From Mesobacillus subterraneus (GTDB lineage: Bacteria; Bacillota; Bacilli; Bacillales; Cytobacillaceae): 64,000 bases of DNA. Of the stretch, positions 9,461 through 17,760 are shown piece by piece; position 1 is the stretch's first letter, and every line of letters starts with the position of its first letter. The notes beneath the pieces were generated by a model. That model worked only from the letters and a program-made list of their open reading frames with translations, was not told where the DNA came from and searched no databases. The translations under genes were made by a program, and so were the position numbers. Location: NCBI RefSeq assembly GCF_020524355.2, contig NZ_CP129019.1, forward strand, positions 3,596,001 to 3,660,000, in the 5' to 3' direction.

Positions 9461-9487
9461 TACGAGACTGGCATGTAAAAAGTTTCA
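9461..9487 (-). promoter_or_regulatory. SigW-type promoter of the ykn operon
   Basis: On the minus strand TGAAAC (9482-9487) is followed after 17 nt by CGTA (9461-9464). This matches the extracytoplasmic sigma factor SigW consensus exactly in both boxes. It lies about 43 nt upstream of the yknW start. Control by SigW would fit the known role of Ykn in envelope and toxin defence. Confidence 0.85.
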
Positions 9488-9561
9488 AAATTAACCAATT
9501 TTATAATTTGTTGGGAGTATTACCTTGAAAAAGACCTTCTCGTGCAAGGAGAAAGCCAAAC

Positions 9562-9598
9562 GAAAAAAACAGCCTCAAATAAGAATTAGAGACTGTTT
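9562..9598 (-). terminator. terminator after the small membrane protein gene
   Basis: On the minus strand a 10-bp stem (AAACAGTCTC with GAGGCTGTTT, one G-T pair) is followed by a T run. Confidence 0.75.
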
Positions 9599-9618
9599 CT
9601 TCAATATTATTCAATCTT

Positions 9619-9858
9619 TTAGCACCGGCCGCCAAAACAACAACGCCATAACCTTCGTATGATGCAGTAGGCAAACAGGATGACGACGATTAGACCAATT
9701 ACTCCTATAATTGTACCTATAGTAGCAGCCAATGGGCCAAGGAATGCCAGGACCCCAGCGACTAATCCAAAAGTAGACAACAGAATCAACCCTACCCCCA
9801 CCAGGACACCAAGGAACAATTCGAACACACTGCACGCAGCATGAACACCGTTACTCAT
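9619..9858 (-). CDS. small hydrophobic membrane protein
   Basis: A 79-residue protein starting MSNGVHAACSVF. The GGAGGTGAAGC site directly before the ATG at 9858 fixes the start, even though the frame is open to 9900. Two long hydrophobic stretches are rich in Gly, Ile and Val. The C-terminus is short, basic and cysteine-containing (RRLWRCCFGGRC). I do not recognise a family. It is monocistronic with its own terminator and divergent from bmrA. Size and composition would also fit a small stress-induced membrane peptide, which is speculation. Confidence 0.65.
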   Translation of the reverse strand: MSNGVHAACSVFELFLGVLVGVGLILLSTFGLVAGVLAFLGPLAATIGTIIGVIGLIVVILFAYCIIRRLWRCCFGGRC

Positions 9859-10033
9859 ATGCTTCACCTCCAAACTATTGTTCAATTCCATCATATGCAT
9901 GTACCAGAATGCTTGTTTATTTTTAAAGGTAAAAGAGGCGATTATCTTATCAATTTATGTCTTACCCCCATATTTTCATCTATACTGAAAGTGGTTTATG
10001 ATGGAATTAACTAGAATGAACAGGAGAATTGTA

Positions 10034-11768
10034 ATGCAGAAACAGCAAACAAGTTTAAAGCCTTTCCTCAATTTAATTTTATCGACAAATATTCCGAAGG
10101 CGGCCCTGTTCACCGGTATGGCTGCCAGTCTCATCACTACTCTGGCTGGCCTGGTGGTTCCGCTTCTGACGAAAAATCTGGTCGACGGATTTTCGGTTGA
10201 GGCAATCAGCGTTCCGCTCATCATCGCGATTGGCGCTGCCTTCATTATTCAGGCATTGATTAGCGGAATTTCCATCTATCTGCTCAGCTATGTTGGGCAA
10301 AAGGTCGTCGCGAGGCTGCGCGAAAAGATGTGGTCCAAGCTGATCCGCATGCCTGTCCGTTACTTTGACAAGCAGTCCAGCGGCGAAACGGTCAGCCGGA
10401 TTGTTAATGATACGAGTATAGTCAAGGAACTGATCACGAATTATTTTCCCAATTTCGCCACCGGGATCATCTCCATCATTGGTGCTGTCGTGATTTTACT
10501 CGTGATGGATTGGAAAATGACCTTGCTCATGCTCATTTCCGTGCCACTGACGCTCGCCATCATGATCCCTCTCGGCAGGAAAATGGCAAAAGTCGCACGC
10601 GGGCTGCAGGATGAGACAGCAGTTTTCACCGGACATATCACCCAGACTCTCGGTGAAATCCGCTTAATGAAAGCCTCTACGGCTGAAAAGATTGAAGAAG
10701 ACAATGGCTATGGCGGGATTGATAAGCTGTTCAACTTTGGGTTGAAGGAAGCGCGGATCTTCGCGTTGATTGGTCCGATCATGCAGCTGATGATCATGGT
10801 CGTCATCGTCATCATCATTGCCTACGGCGGTATGCGCGTAGTAAATGGGACAATGTCGACAGGTGCACTCATCGCCTTCCTGCTTTACTTGTTCCAGATC
10901 ATCATGCCGATCACTTCGTTCGCGATGTTCTTTACCCAGCTGCAAAAAGCGAAGGGCGCGACAGAACGCATTATCGAGATACTCGATCAGCAACTTGAAG
11001 AAGGCCAGGAAGGCATCGAAACAGACATTAGCAACCTGCCGATCACCATCGATAATGTCAGCTTTGCCTATAGTGAGGAAGAACCCGTCATTGAGGACGT
11101 TTCGCTGGATGCGCAGCCTGGACAGATGGTTGCTTTCGTCGGACCAAGCGGCGGCGGCAAAACGACCATGTTTGGGCTTATCGAACGTTTTTACGAACCG
11201 ACTATAGGAGAAATCCGGATTGGTGACACGCCGATTCGAGAATTATCGCTAAACTCATGGCGCAACCAAATCGGCTATGTTTCCCAGGAAAGTGCGATGA
11301 TGGCCGGCACCATCCGTGAAAACCTATATTATGGGCTGGACAACAGAGACAGAATTCCCGATGAGCGCCTGTGGGAGGTCGCAAAAATGGCCTATGCCGA
11401 CCAATTCATCGCAGATTTCCCAAAAGGACTTGATACAGAAGTCGGCGAACGTGGCGTCAAATTATCTGGGGGGACAACGGCAACGGATTGCAATCGCTCG
11501 TGCCTTCCTCCGCGATCCGAAAATCCTGATGATGGACGAAGCCACCGCCAGCCTCGACAGCCAATCAGAAGGCATCGTCCAGCAAGCATTGACCCGCCTG
11601 ATGGATGGCCGGACGACATTCGTCATTGCACACAGGCTCTCCACCATCGTTAATGCAGATAAGATAGTTTTTATCGAAAAAGGAAGAGTGACCGGAATCG
11701 GCACCCATCGGGAATTAATCCAAACACATGATTTATATAGAGAGTTTGCACAGCAGCAGCTGGCATAA
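10034..11768 (+). pseudogene. bmrA: BmrA-type multidrug ABC exporter, frameshift at the ABC signature
   Basis: A half-transporter of about 577 residues if repaired. Its membrane domain resembles BmrA (VPLLTKNLVDGFS, RYFDKQSSGETVSRIVNDTS, KMTLLMLISVPL) and is followed by an ATPase with Walker A GPSGGGKTT. The frame breaks at the LSGGQ signature, where a run of six G at 11468-11473 replaces the five needed for [15 protein letters not shown]. The rest, including Walker [17 protein letters not shown] and the H-loop, continues in the next frame to 11768. The start is ATG 10034 behind AGGAG. BmrA homodimers export hydrophobic drugs. As written the ATPase is truncated, so either the G run is a sequencing error or the gene is inactive. 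Confidence 0.88.
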
Positions 11769-11886
11769 AAGTCCATTCTATAGAGGAAATTCCTTCCCCA
11801 TGATTCCGGTCATTTTTTTTAAAATAAAAATGAAGGGACCTTTAATAATGGTATACTAGCAAAGGTTAGAGTGGAGGATTTTGGAG

Positions 11887-12714
11887 ATGAAAAAAATGCT
11901 GACAATAACTTTGCTGATTGTGTTGCCATTATTGACTGCCTTCACCTGGTTTCAGTTTTTTGGCAACAAGGAACGTTTATTAAAAATAAGCGATTATAAA
12001 ATCTTTTATGGATCGCCCACAGAAAATATATTGGAAGAGATGCGCAAGTTCGATATGGTGATAATCGAAACACATGAATACACCTCTGAACAAATTAAAA
12101 CCATACAACAGGACGGGACAATTGTTCTGGGCTATTTAAGTGTCATGGAGCTGGAGACGTGGAATGAAGGCTTAGTGAAAAAAGTAGAAGAATCCGACTA
12201 CCTGTTCGTGGATAAAAAGAAAAAGTATATACAAGAGTGGGACACCTATCTTATGGATCTATCAAGCAAGCACTATCAAGAGCTGCTTTTGACAGATGCC
12301 AGAAATCATATCCTGAGTAAAGATGTGGATGGGATTTTCATTGATACTGCAGGTGACATTGATGATTATTTTTATAAGGATGAACAAACGAAACAAAAAC
12401 TCAGGGATGGTTATCTCCAATTGCTTACGGCCCTTAAACAGCAGGATCCGGAAATCTTGATTCTACAGAACTGGGGCTTCGATACCTACAAGACAACAAC
12501 CAAAAATCTAGTGAATGGGATCATGTGGGAAAACTTTGATATTTCCCGATTGGAGAACAGCGAATGGGGTCAAAATTGGATTGAATTTTTCAAAAAAGAA
12601 CAGAAGCTTGCTGTCTTCACAGTCGCACCCGATGAAAAAAGCAGACAATACAGCAAGAAACAAGGATTCATTCCATATCAGAACAATTCAAGTATATATA
12701 ATGAATGGGAATAA
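11887..12714 (+). CDS. GH114-like polygalactosaminidase, membrane-anchored or secreted
   Basis: About 275 residues with an N-terminal signal or anchor segment (about 5-24) and a TIM-barrel domain of the GH114 type. Recognisable parts are IVLGYLSVMELETWN, the acidic strand end VDGIFIDTAGDIDDY and EILILQNWG. GH114 and the related GH166 domain of PelA cleave alpha-1,4-linked galactosamine polymers such as Pel. The start is ATG 11887, 9 nt after GGAGG; a TTG at 11881 is too close to that site. The gene points toward the pel operon tail to tail, across the 122-bp tandem repeats. The nearby PelA-type protein appears to have only the deacetylase half, so this could be the missing hydrolase (inference). 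Confidence 0.8.
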   Translation: MKKMLTITLLIVLPLLTAFTWFQFFGNKERLLKISDYKIFYGSPTENILEEMRKFDMVIIETHEYTSEQIKTIQQDGTIVLGYLSVMELETWNEGLVKKVEESDYLFVDKKKKYIQEWDTYLMDLSSKHYQELLLTDARNHILSKDVDGIFIDTAGDIDDYFYKDEQTKQKLRDGYLQLLTALKQQDPEILILQNWGFDTYKTTTKNLVNGIMWENFDISRLENSEWGQNWIEFFKKEQKLAVFTVAPDEKSRQYSKKQGFIPYQNNSSIYNEWE

Positions 12715-13110
12715 GAATAGCGCAAGCGCCTTGGTCAGCCCCGACAAGCGCTGGAGGGCCGACCGGTGAAGTCGTTCTTTGACTTCATTGGGCGGACCGA
12801 AGCGTCTCGAGGGGCTAGGCGCTGGAGCTGGACAGAGAATAGCGCATTCGCCTTGGTCAGCCCCGACAAGCGCTGGAGGGCCGACCGGTGAAGTCGTTCT
12901 TTGACTTCATTGGGCGGACCGAAGCGTCTCGAGGGGCTAGGCGCTGGAGCTGGACAGAGAATAGCGCAAGCGCCTTGGTCAGCCCCGACAAGCGCTGGAG
13001 GGCCGACCGGTGAAGTCGTTCTTTGACTTCATTGGGCGGACCGAAGCGTCTCGAGGGGCTAGGCGCTGGAGCTGGACAGAGAATAGCGCATTCGCCTTGG
13101 TCAGCCCAAG
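12714..13110. repeat. tandem array of the fold-back repeat, three 122-bp units plus a 31-bp partial
   Basis: The phrase AGAATAGCGCA recurs at 12714, 12836, 12958 and 13080, exactly 122 bp apart. Units 1 and 3 continue AGCGCC while units 2 and 4 continue TTCGCC, an alternating pattern that suggests duplication of a dimer. Each unit has the arms AGCCCC/GGGGCT and TGAAGTC/GACTTCA. No gene is seen between 12715 and 13225. Confidence 0.95.
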
Positions 13111-13157
13111 CAGGAGCTGAAAAAGCAAATTCGTTAAGAATTCTCTGTACAATAGTG

Positions 13158-13192
13158 AAAAGCCCTTGCTCCTTATCGGTGCAAGGGCTTTT
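13158..13192. terminator. bidirectional terminator between GH114 and pel operon ends
   Basis: AAAAGCCCTTGC pairs with GCAAGGGCTTTT across an 11-nt loop. It is placed between the converging transcripts. Confidence 0.85.
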
Positions 13193-13225
13193 CCACTTAT
13201 TTCTTGCCGTCTTTCCAAATTACCG

Positions 13226-13903
13226 TTAACTCACATAATCCCCTTTATATTGGACAAGCGATACATCCTCTACCCCTTCGATACTGGATAGTCTGTTAAC
13301 AAAAGAGGTGTTATCAACCTTCAGGATTACTTCCATTGTCAGTTCAGTCACATCGTGGCGGATGATCTTCGACTTGAGCACTGCATCGATTTTCGCGGTT
13401 TCCTTCTTCACTCCCTCATGGCTATCGTTATGGTAGCGGATGATGAGCAGATAGGCGAAATGGTTATACTTTTTCTTTGTCATGAGCAAAACGACAGCCG
13501 CCACAAACAGGGAGCCAATGATCGCCACCGAAAAGATTCCTGCTCCTGCTGCGATACCGACAGAAATGGCCCAAAACATGAACACGATATCCCTGGGATC
13601 TTTTACTGCGGTCCTGAAGCGGACAATACTCAGAGCACCTACCATCCCTAAGGACAGGACGATATTCGTACTGATTGTCATGATGACAATGCTAGTAATC
13701 AAGGTCATCAGTACAAGGCTGATATTATAACTATCACTATAGACAACGCCTCGGTATGTCTTTTTATAAATATAATAAATGAACATCCCCATAGCAAAAG
13801 AAATCAGTAATCCGATAAGGATGTTCAAGAATGGAAGCTGTTGAAAGGCCTCCACATTCAAAAAACTCTTTTTTACGATATCGTTAAAGTTGGTCTGTTC
13901 CAT
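13226..13903 (-). CDS. DUF4956 membrane protein, last gene of the pel-like operon
   Basis: About 225 residues. Three to four membrane helices (about 25-150) hold the DUF4956 hallmark GMVGALSIVRFRTAVKDPRD. A C-terminal soluble domain of about 70 residues with alternating charge and hydrophobics resembles small ferredoxin-like regulatory folds. ATG 13903 follows GGGGA; a GTG at 13915 is also possible and would abut the TGA at 13916 that ends the upstream VTC frame. DUF4956 proteins commonly neighbour VTC-domain and CotH genes. Their activity is not established. Confidence 0.85.
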   Translation of the reverse strand: MEQTNFNDIVKKSFLNVEAFQQLPFLNILIGLLISFAMGMFIYYIYKKTYRGVVYSDSYNISLVLMTLITSIVIMTISTNIVLSLGMVGALSIVRFRTAVKDPRDIVFMFWAISVGIAAGAGIFSVAIIGSLFVAAVVLLMTKKKYNHFAYLLIIRYHNDSHEGVKKETAKIDAVLKSKIIRHDVTELTMEVILKVDNTSFVNRLSSIEGVEDVSLVQYKGDYVS

Positions 13904-14020
13904 TTTCTTCCCCACTCACTCTTTAAATTGCTTGATCCGTTCTTCGCGGCACAGGACATACTTGGATATCGCCTGTCTCTCATAGCTGCCAAGCTGGAGG
14001 ACAGACTGAAGTGATTCTGG

Positions 14021-14614
14021 CTAAAAATGCCTGTATTTCACTTCCATTATGATCACTCCGTCCTGTAATACCTCTCTGCCAACTGCGTGCTCATCGAACA
14101 GATCGTGCGTATTCCATACCGAATTCAGCTGTTTGTCAAAAGTGATCCGGATATCATGGAAAGGGTCGACATAGGCTTCCCTTATATAATCAACAATAAC
14201 TGCAGGCCTCATCAACTGCGACCTGCTTAACAGGTAGAAATCCTTTGCAGAGGGATCCTCCATTTCGCCTAAAATTGAAAAGTTACCGCTGAGCAGCTGA
14301 TGATAGATATCCATATTAATAGAGGCTGTCGTTTTTTCGACGATATCACCAAACCTGCTTTTCTTTTCAAGATTGATCGTTCCTGTATTTTCATTATAGA
14401 TACGGATTCTGAACTTTTTTCGATTCTTTATCCCATTGACTTTATCATATATGTCTGTACCTTCTGCATTATCAAAGTATAAGCTGGTAATCCGGTATCC
14501 TTCTTCTGAAACATGATGACGGTCCGCTTTAAGTAGCAGCGCCAGCCGTTTCCTTAATATCAGGTAATCGGTGTAGCTGATATAATACTTAAGTTCATGC
14601 CTTAGTTTCCTCAT
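14021..14614 (-). CDS. VTC-domain (polyphosphate polymerase-like) protein, in-frame amber near the end
   Basis: A VTC-type tunnel-domain protein starting MRKLRHELKYYI. The conserved basic and acidic strands KFRIRIYN (68-74), NLEKKSRFGD (81-90), PAVIVDYIREAYV and IIMEVKYRHF are visible. The frame stops at TAG 14021-14023, but the same frame continues with 34 sensible codons (PESLQSVLQLGSYER, then AISKYVLCR). It then reaches a TGA at 13916-13918, directly before the DUF4956 start. The SKY segment is a usual C-terminal VTC feature, so the TAG truncates a full-length gene of about 232 codons. The start is ATG 14614 behind GGCGGAGAG. VTC domains make polyphosphate from ATP; the role here is unknown. 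Confidence 0.85.
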   Translation of the reverse strand: MRKLRHELKYYISYTDYLILRKRLALLLKADRHHVSEEGYRITSLYFDNAEGTDIYDKVNGIKNRKKFRIRIYNENTGTINLEKKSRFGDIVEKTTASINMDIYHQLLSGNFSILGEMEDPSAKDFYLLSRSQLMRPAVIVDYIREAYVDPFHDIRITFDKQLNSVWNTHDLFDEHAVGREVLQDGVIIMEVKYRHF

Positions 14615-14628
14615 TCTACTCTCCGCCT

Positions 14629-16311
14629 TTACTCGACTCGAAATGCTTGTACGCCATGATAAATATTGCCGTCATCATCTTCATAGGCATCAAAGGCCTT
14701 CTGAGAGTTGCCTTTTGAGTCATAGGCAATGACCTTCCAATAATAGATACCTGCTGGCAGCGTCTCTGTCGAGAAAGAAGCCGCGCGTAATTGTTCCTTT
14801 TTAACCAATGGATTTTGAAAATCAGGATTATTGCTGATTTCCACTGTGTAGGAAAGATCGTCCATTTGCAGGTCATAAGAATGTTCCCACGTAAGGGTAA
14901 TCCCGCCAGCGCTGACATTGGCAGCATTCAGGAAGAATGGCATCGGATTTTCCAAAGAATCCAAATAGTCCTGATATTCACGAGTTGGAACTGCTGCCAG
15001 CGCATCGAAAGCTTTCGAGAAACTTTCAGCTTTCATAGGCAGGAAATTGACATCCGGCTGCCTTTGAATAAAAGGCTCAACAATCTTACGATAAGTGGTC
15101 AAATACTCCTTCGTGTTTTCTTCGTTTATGATCTTGGATAATTCCTCCATTTTGGCAGAAAGGGACTCAACATTCCGCTGATCCTTCAGGAAACGATTAT
15201 GAAGACTGACTCCCCAAAAAAGGCCAATCCCATCCTCCCAATCAGGAAATTCAATGGAAGACTCTTCATCTTCCCATCCCCAAGCTGCATCATAATCCCA
15301 TGGGATAAAATACCATTTATTATCATTCAATGGGCTGTATAAATAAAAATTCTGTGAAACAACATCTGTATTGTCCATCAGCAAGTTGACAGCAAGCCAT
15401 GTTTCATAATTATCCCTGTCAAAATGCTTGTCAATCACATCATTGATCGGCATTTTGTAATCATTAACATCTTCAAGCATTTCAATCAGTTTCTGGTGAT
15501 CTTCGCTGCCGTGAATTTCCAGCCTTTGTTCAAATAACTTCTTATCATAACCCTCGTTGTCAGCCATCTTGATTTCATCTGGGTACCGGAAGAATTCAAA
15601 GTTCTCTGCTTTGTAAAGCTGGCCATTTGGGTCAAGTCCGCGCGCAGCTAAGTATCGCTCATTTCCTTGTTCAATATGAGTATATAATCCATAATCCTTG
15701 AATTCTGATAAGGCATTTCCTTCTGTTTCATCCTTGACATATAAATGAACAAATGTCGTTCTGAAGCTGGCTATGTCAGGGATGTTTTTAAACATGTCAA
15801 AAGAAAGTTTATTCCGCACCCTCGTCATATCATAACTGTGTTTATTCAGATTCAGCGTCCGCTGACCTTTCCAAAGACCCGCCGAATCCTTCAGCTTTAT
15901 TTTGTAGGATTTCTGCGGAGCAACCCTATTAGAACGTCCTCTGATCGACATGGTGGCATTTGTCTGAGCTGTTGACAGCCCCGGTGCTTCTTCTTTCTTT
16001 CCATTCAACGAGAAGACGACATCCAGGGAAGGACTGTCTGTGTTGCTGCTGTTTAAATCATACCAATGATTCAACTCATAAAAGCTGTCATTATTATCCT
16101 TTGGAATCGTAATGTACATGTCAACGACTTCTAGTGACTCCTCCTGATAAATCCGTTTGTCCTCAATTAATCCGCTTTGGGCCTATTTTTTCCTCTCATT
16201 CAGTGCGGGGTCAGCCTTCTCTTCATAAGGATCTGCCTGCTGGCACCCTGGCAAAAGAGCAAATAGGATCAGCAGTGATGTCAGCAGAATGTTATTTTGC
16301 CTGTTTAGCAA
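14629..16311 (-). CDS. cotH: CotH-family kinase lipoprotein, interrupted by an in-frame amber codon
   Basis: CotH proteins are atypical secreted kinases. The main frame (16119 to 14629, 496 residues) has the CotH signatures DYGLYTHIEQGNERYLA, NLLMDNTDVVSQNFYLY and KWYFIPWDYDAAWGW, plus an FN3-like tail. Upstream in the same frame lie IEDKRIYQEESLEVVD and, before TAG 16183-16185, a lipoprotein leader ending LLPGC. That leader starts at TTG 16311 about 11 nt after AGGAGGG. The original gene therefore spans 14629-16311 and is split by one amber codon. As written only a signal-less protein could start internally. Located 15 nt after pelG, it probably acts outside the cell on a pel-linked substrate (inference). 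Confidence 0.82.
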
Positions 16312-16326
16312 TGGTCATTTTCCCTC

Positions 16327-17760
16327 CTACTGAAAGAGTTTTAATTTTTCAAGAAGTTTACTAACTTTATAGTTTTCTTCTGTGCGGAACAGCGGTTGGG
16401 CGCAAAATGTATAATAATCGAGCTCATTTAAGTAAAAGGTCAGCCGTTTTCCTGTTATGACAACTGCCACAGCACCTGCCAAGAACACTGATAGACCGTA
16501 GTGACCTGTATACAAAATGATTACGGTAAAAAATACACTTAACAACGCATATGTGCCAGCAGAGATCATTGCTCCTTTTTTATCGTCAAAATACAAGATG
16601 AAATGAAACATAGTATAGAAAATACTGAAAAAATAATAGCCCAGCGTAACGATCAAATAAATATAGATTTGTTCATTTGTGAAGCCAATCCTAGGAAGAT
16701 AGAAAAGTCCAAGTGCCATGAAGGCGATAACGATCAGCAACTGGGCTTCCGCAATAAACGAGATCTCAAGGCCAATGGTCTTGAACATCTGCTTTTTAGC
16801 ATGAATGATTTCCTTTAGCGGCGATTGCGTCAAAATCCGGTCATAATATTTCCTGTAGACGGTGTAAAATTTCGTTTCCACCGCGACAATGAACATGATC
16901 ATCGCCGTGAGGATCGTCAAATACGCGTAAAATACCGGGACATCATAATAGGGAGCAATATAGAAGGTCTGATCGACCACATGCTGATATTCTCCAAACC
17001 AGGCAACAACTGTATGACCAAACAGCCCTAATGTATAGAAAAAACCAGCAAGAAATAAAAATGGATGCTTCTCCAGATAAATGAAAAAGTGAAAGTAATC
17101 ATGATCATTCACACGAAAAAAGAGTAAGATATAGCGCATAAAGCCTGCCATAATAATGAAAAAACCGATATCAAGACAGATGAACAGAGAAGTCGCATCT
17201 TTCTTTCCAAACAAAAAGATGGTGACCAGAATCAATACGATGGAAACAATGAAGCCGGCAAAGAAGCTTTTTACGATTTTCATATAATCCTTGAAAGCTG
17301 AAACGTACATACACTGAATCCAAATGACGATCAACTGGATAAAAAATAAATAGGTGACGACTTTGAAGGTAAGCGGCAATGGTGAAGACCAGTAAAACCA
17401 ATAGGCCAGACTTCCACCTATCATCACAGCCATCGCAACAAGACCGAACAGTGAAGACAGCACTCGTTCTGGACGGTTCACAAATGATTCATCCGCGATA
17501 TAGCGTGAGATGACCAGATTGAATCCTCCTGTAACGAGTTGCGAAAACACGAACGCATATTCAGCTGCCGCCATGAAACGTTCCCTCTCAAGAAATGAAG
17601 TACCAGCATATTCAAGGATTTGGCTGGCCAAGGCAATCAAACCGATGCAAAATGCCATCGGTCCGACTGTTGCCAAGGCAGAATAGCCATAGGCCCTCAA
17701 CTGGTTGGCGACAGATCGTCTATGAAATAACTTCTGCAGTTCAAAACCTACTCCTGCCAT
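16327..17760 (-). CDS. pelG: PelG-like polytopic exopolysaccharide transporter
   Basis: About 477 residues with around 12 membrane helices and the diagnostic PelG opening MAGVGFELQKLF. In Pel systems PelG forms the inner-membrane synthase/transport complex with PelD, PelE and PelF. The frame is open to 17775, but the conserved opening and a GTGGTGGA site favour ATG 17760, which overlaps the end of pelF by 20 nt. It contains GGFNLVISRYIADESF early and a basic ISRxIAD-type loop typical of MOP-like flippases. It ends in TAG, inside the ribosome binding site of cotH. Confidence 0.92.
   Translation of the reverse strand: MAGVGFELQKLFHRRSVANQLRAYGYSALATVGPMAFCIGLIALASQILEYAGTSFLERERFMAAAEYAFVFSQLVTGGFNLVISRYIADESFVNRPERVLSSLFGLVAMAVMIGGSLAYWFYWSSPLPLTFKVVTYLFFIQLIVIWIQCMYVSAFKDYMKIVKSFFAGFIVSIVLILVTIFLFGKKDATSLFICLDIGFFIIMAGFMRYILLFFRVNDHDYFHFFIYLEKHPFLFLAGFFYTLGLFGHTVVAWFGEYQHVVDQTFYIAPYYDVPVFYAYLTILTAMIMFIVAVETKFYTVYRKYYDRILTQSPLKEIIHAKKQMFKTIGLEISFIAEAQLLIVIAFMALGLFYLPRIGFTNEQIYIYLIVTLGYYFFSIFYTMFHFILYFDDKKGAMISAGTYALLSVFFTVIILYTGHYGLSVFLAGAVAVVITGKRLTFYLNELDYYTFCAQPLFRTEENYKVSKLLEKLKLFQ

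Noticed and set aside
12714..13110. Open frames inside the 122-bp repeats
   Set aside because: They follow the repeat and occur in several frames on both strands, as expected from repeated high-G+C sequence, and none has a ribosome binding site.
13916..16311. Amber codon reassignment in cotH and VTC
   Set aside because: TAG serves as an ordinary stop elsewhere in the window (pelG ends in TAG), and no suppressor tRNA is seen. Point mutation or sequencing error is simpler.
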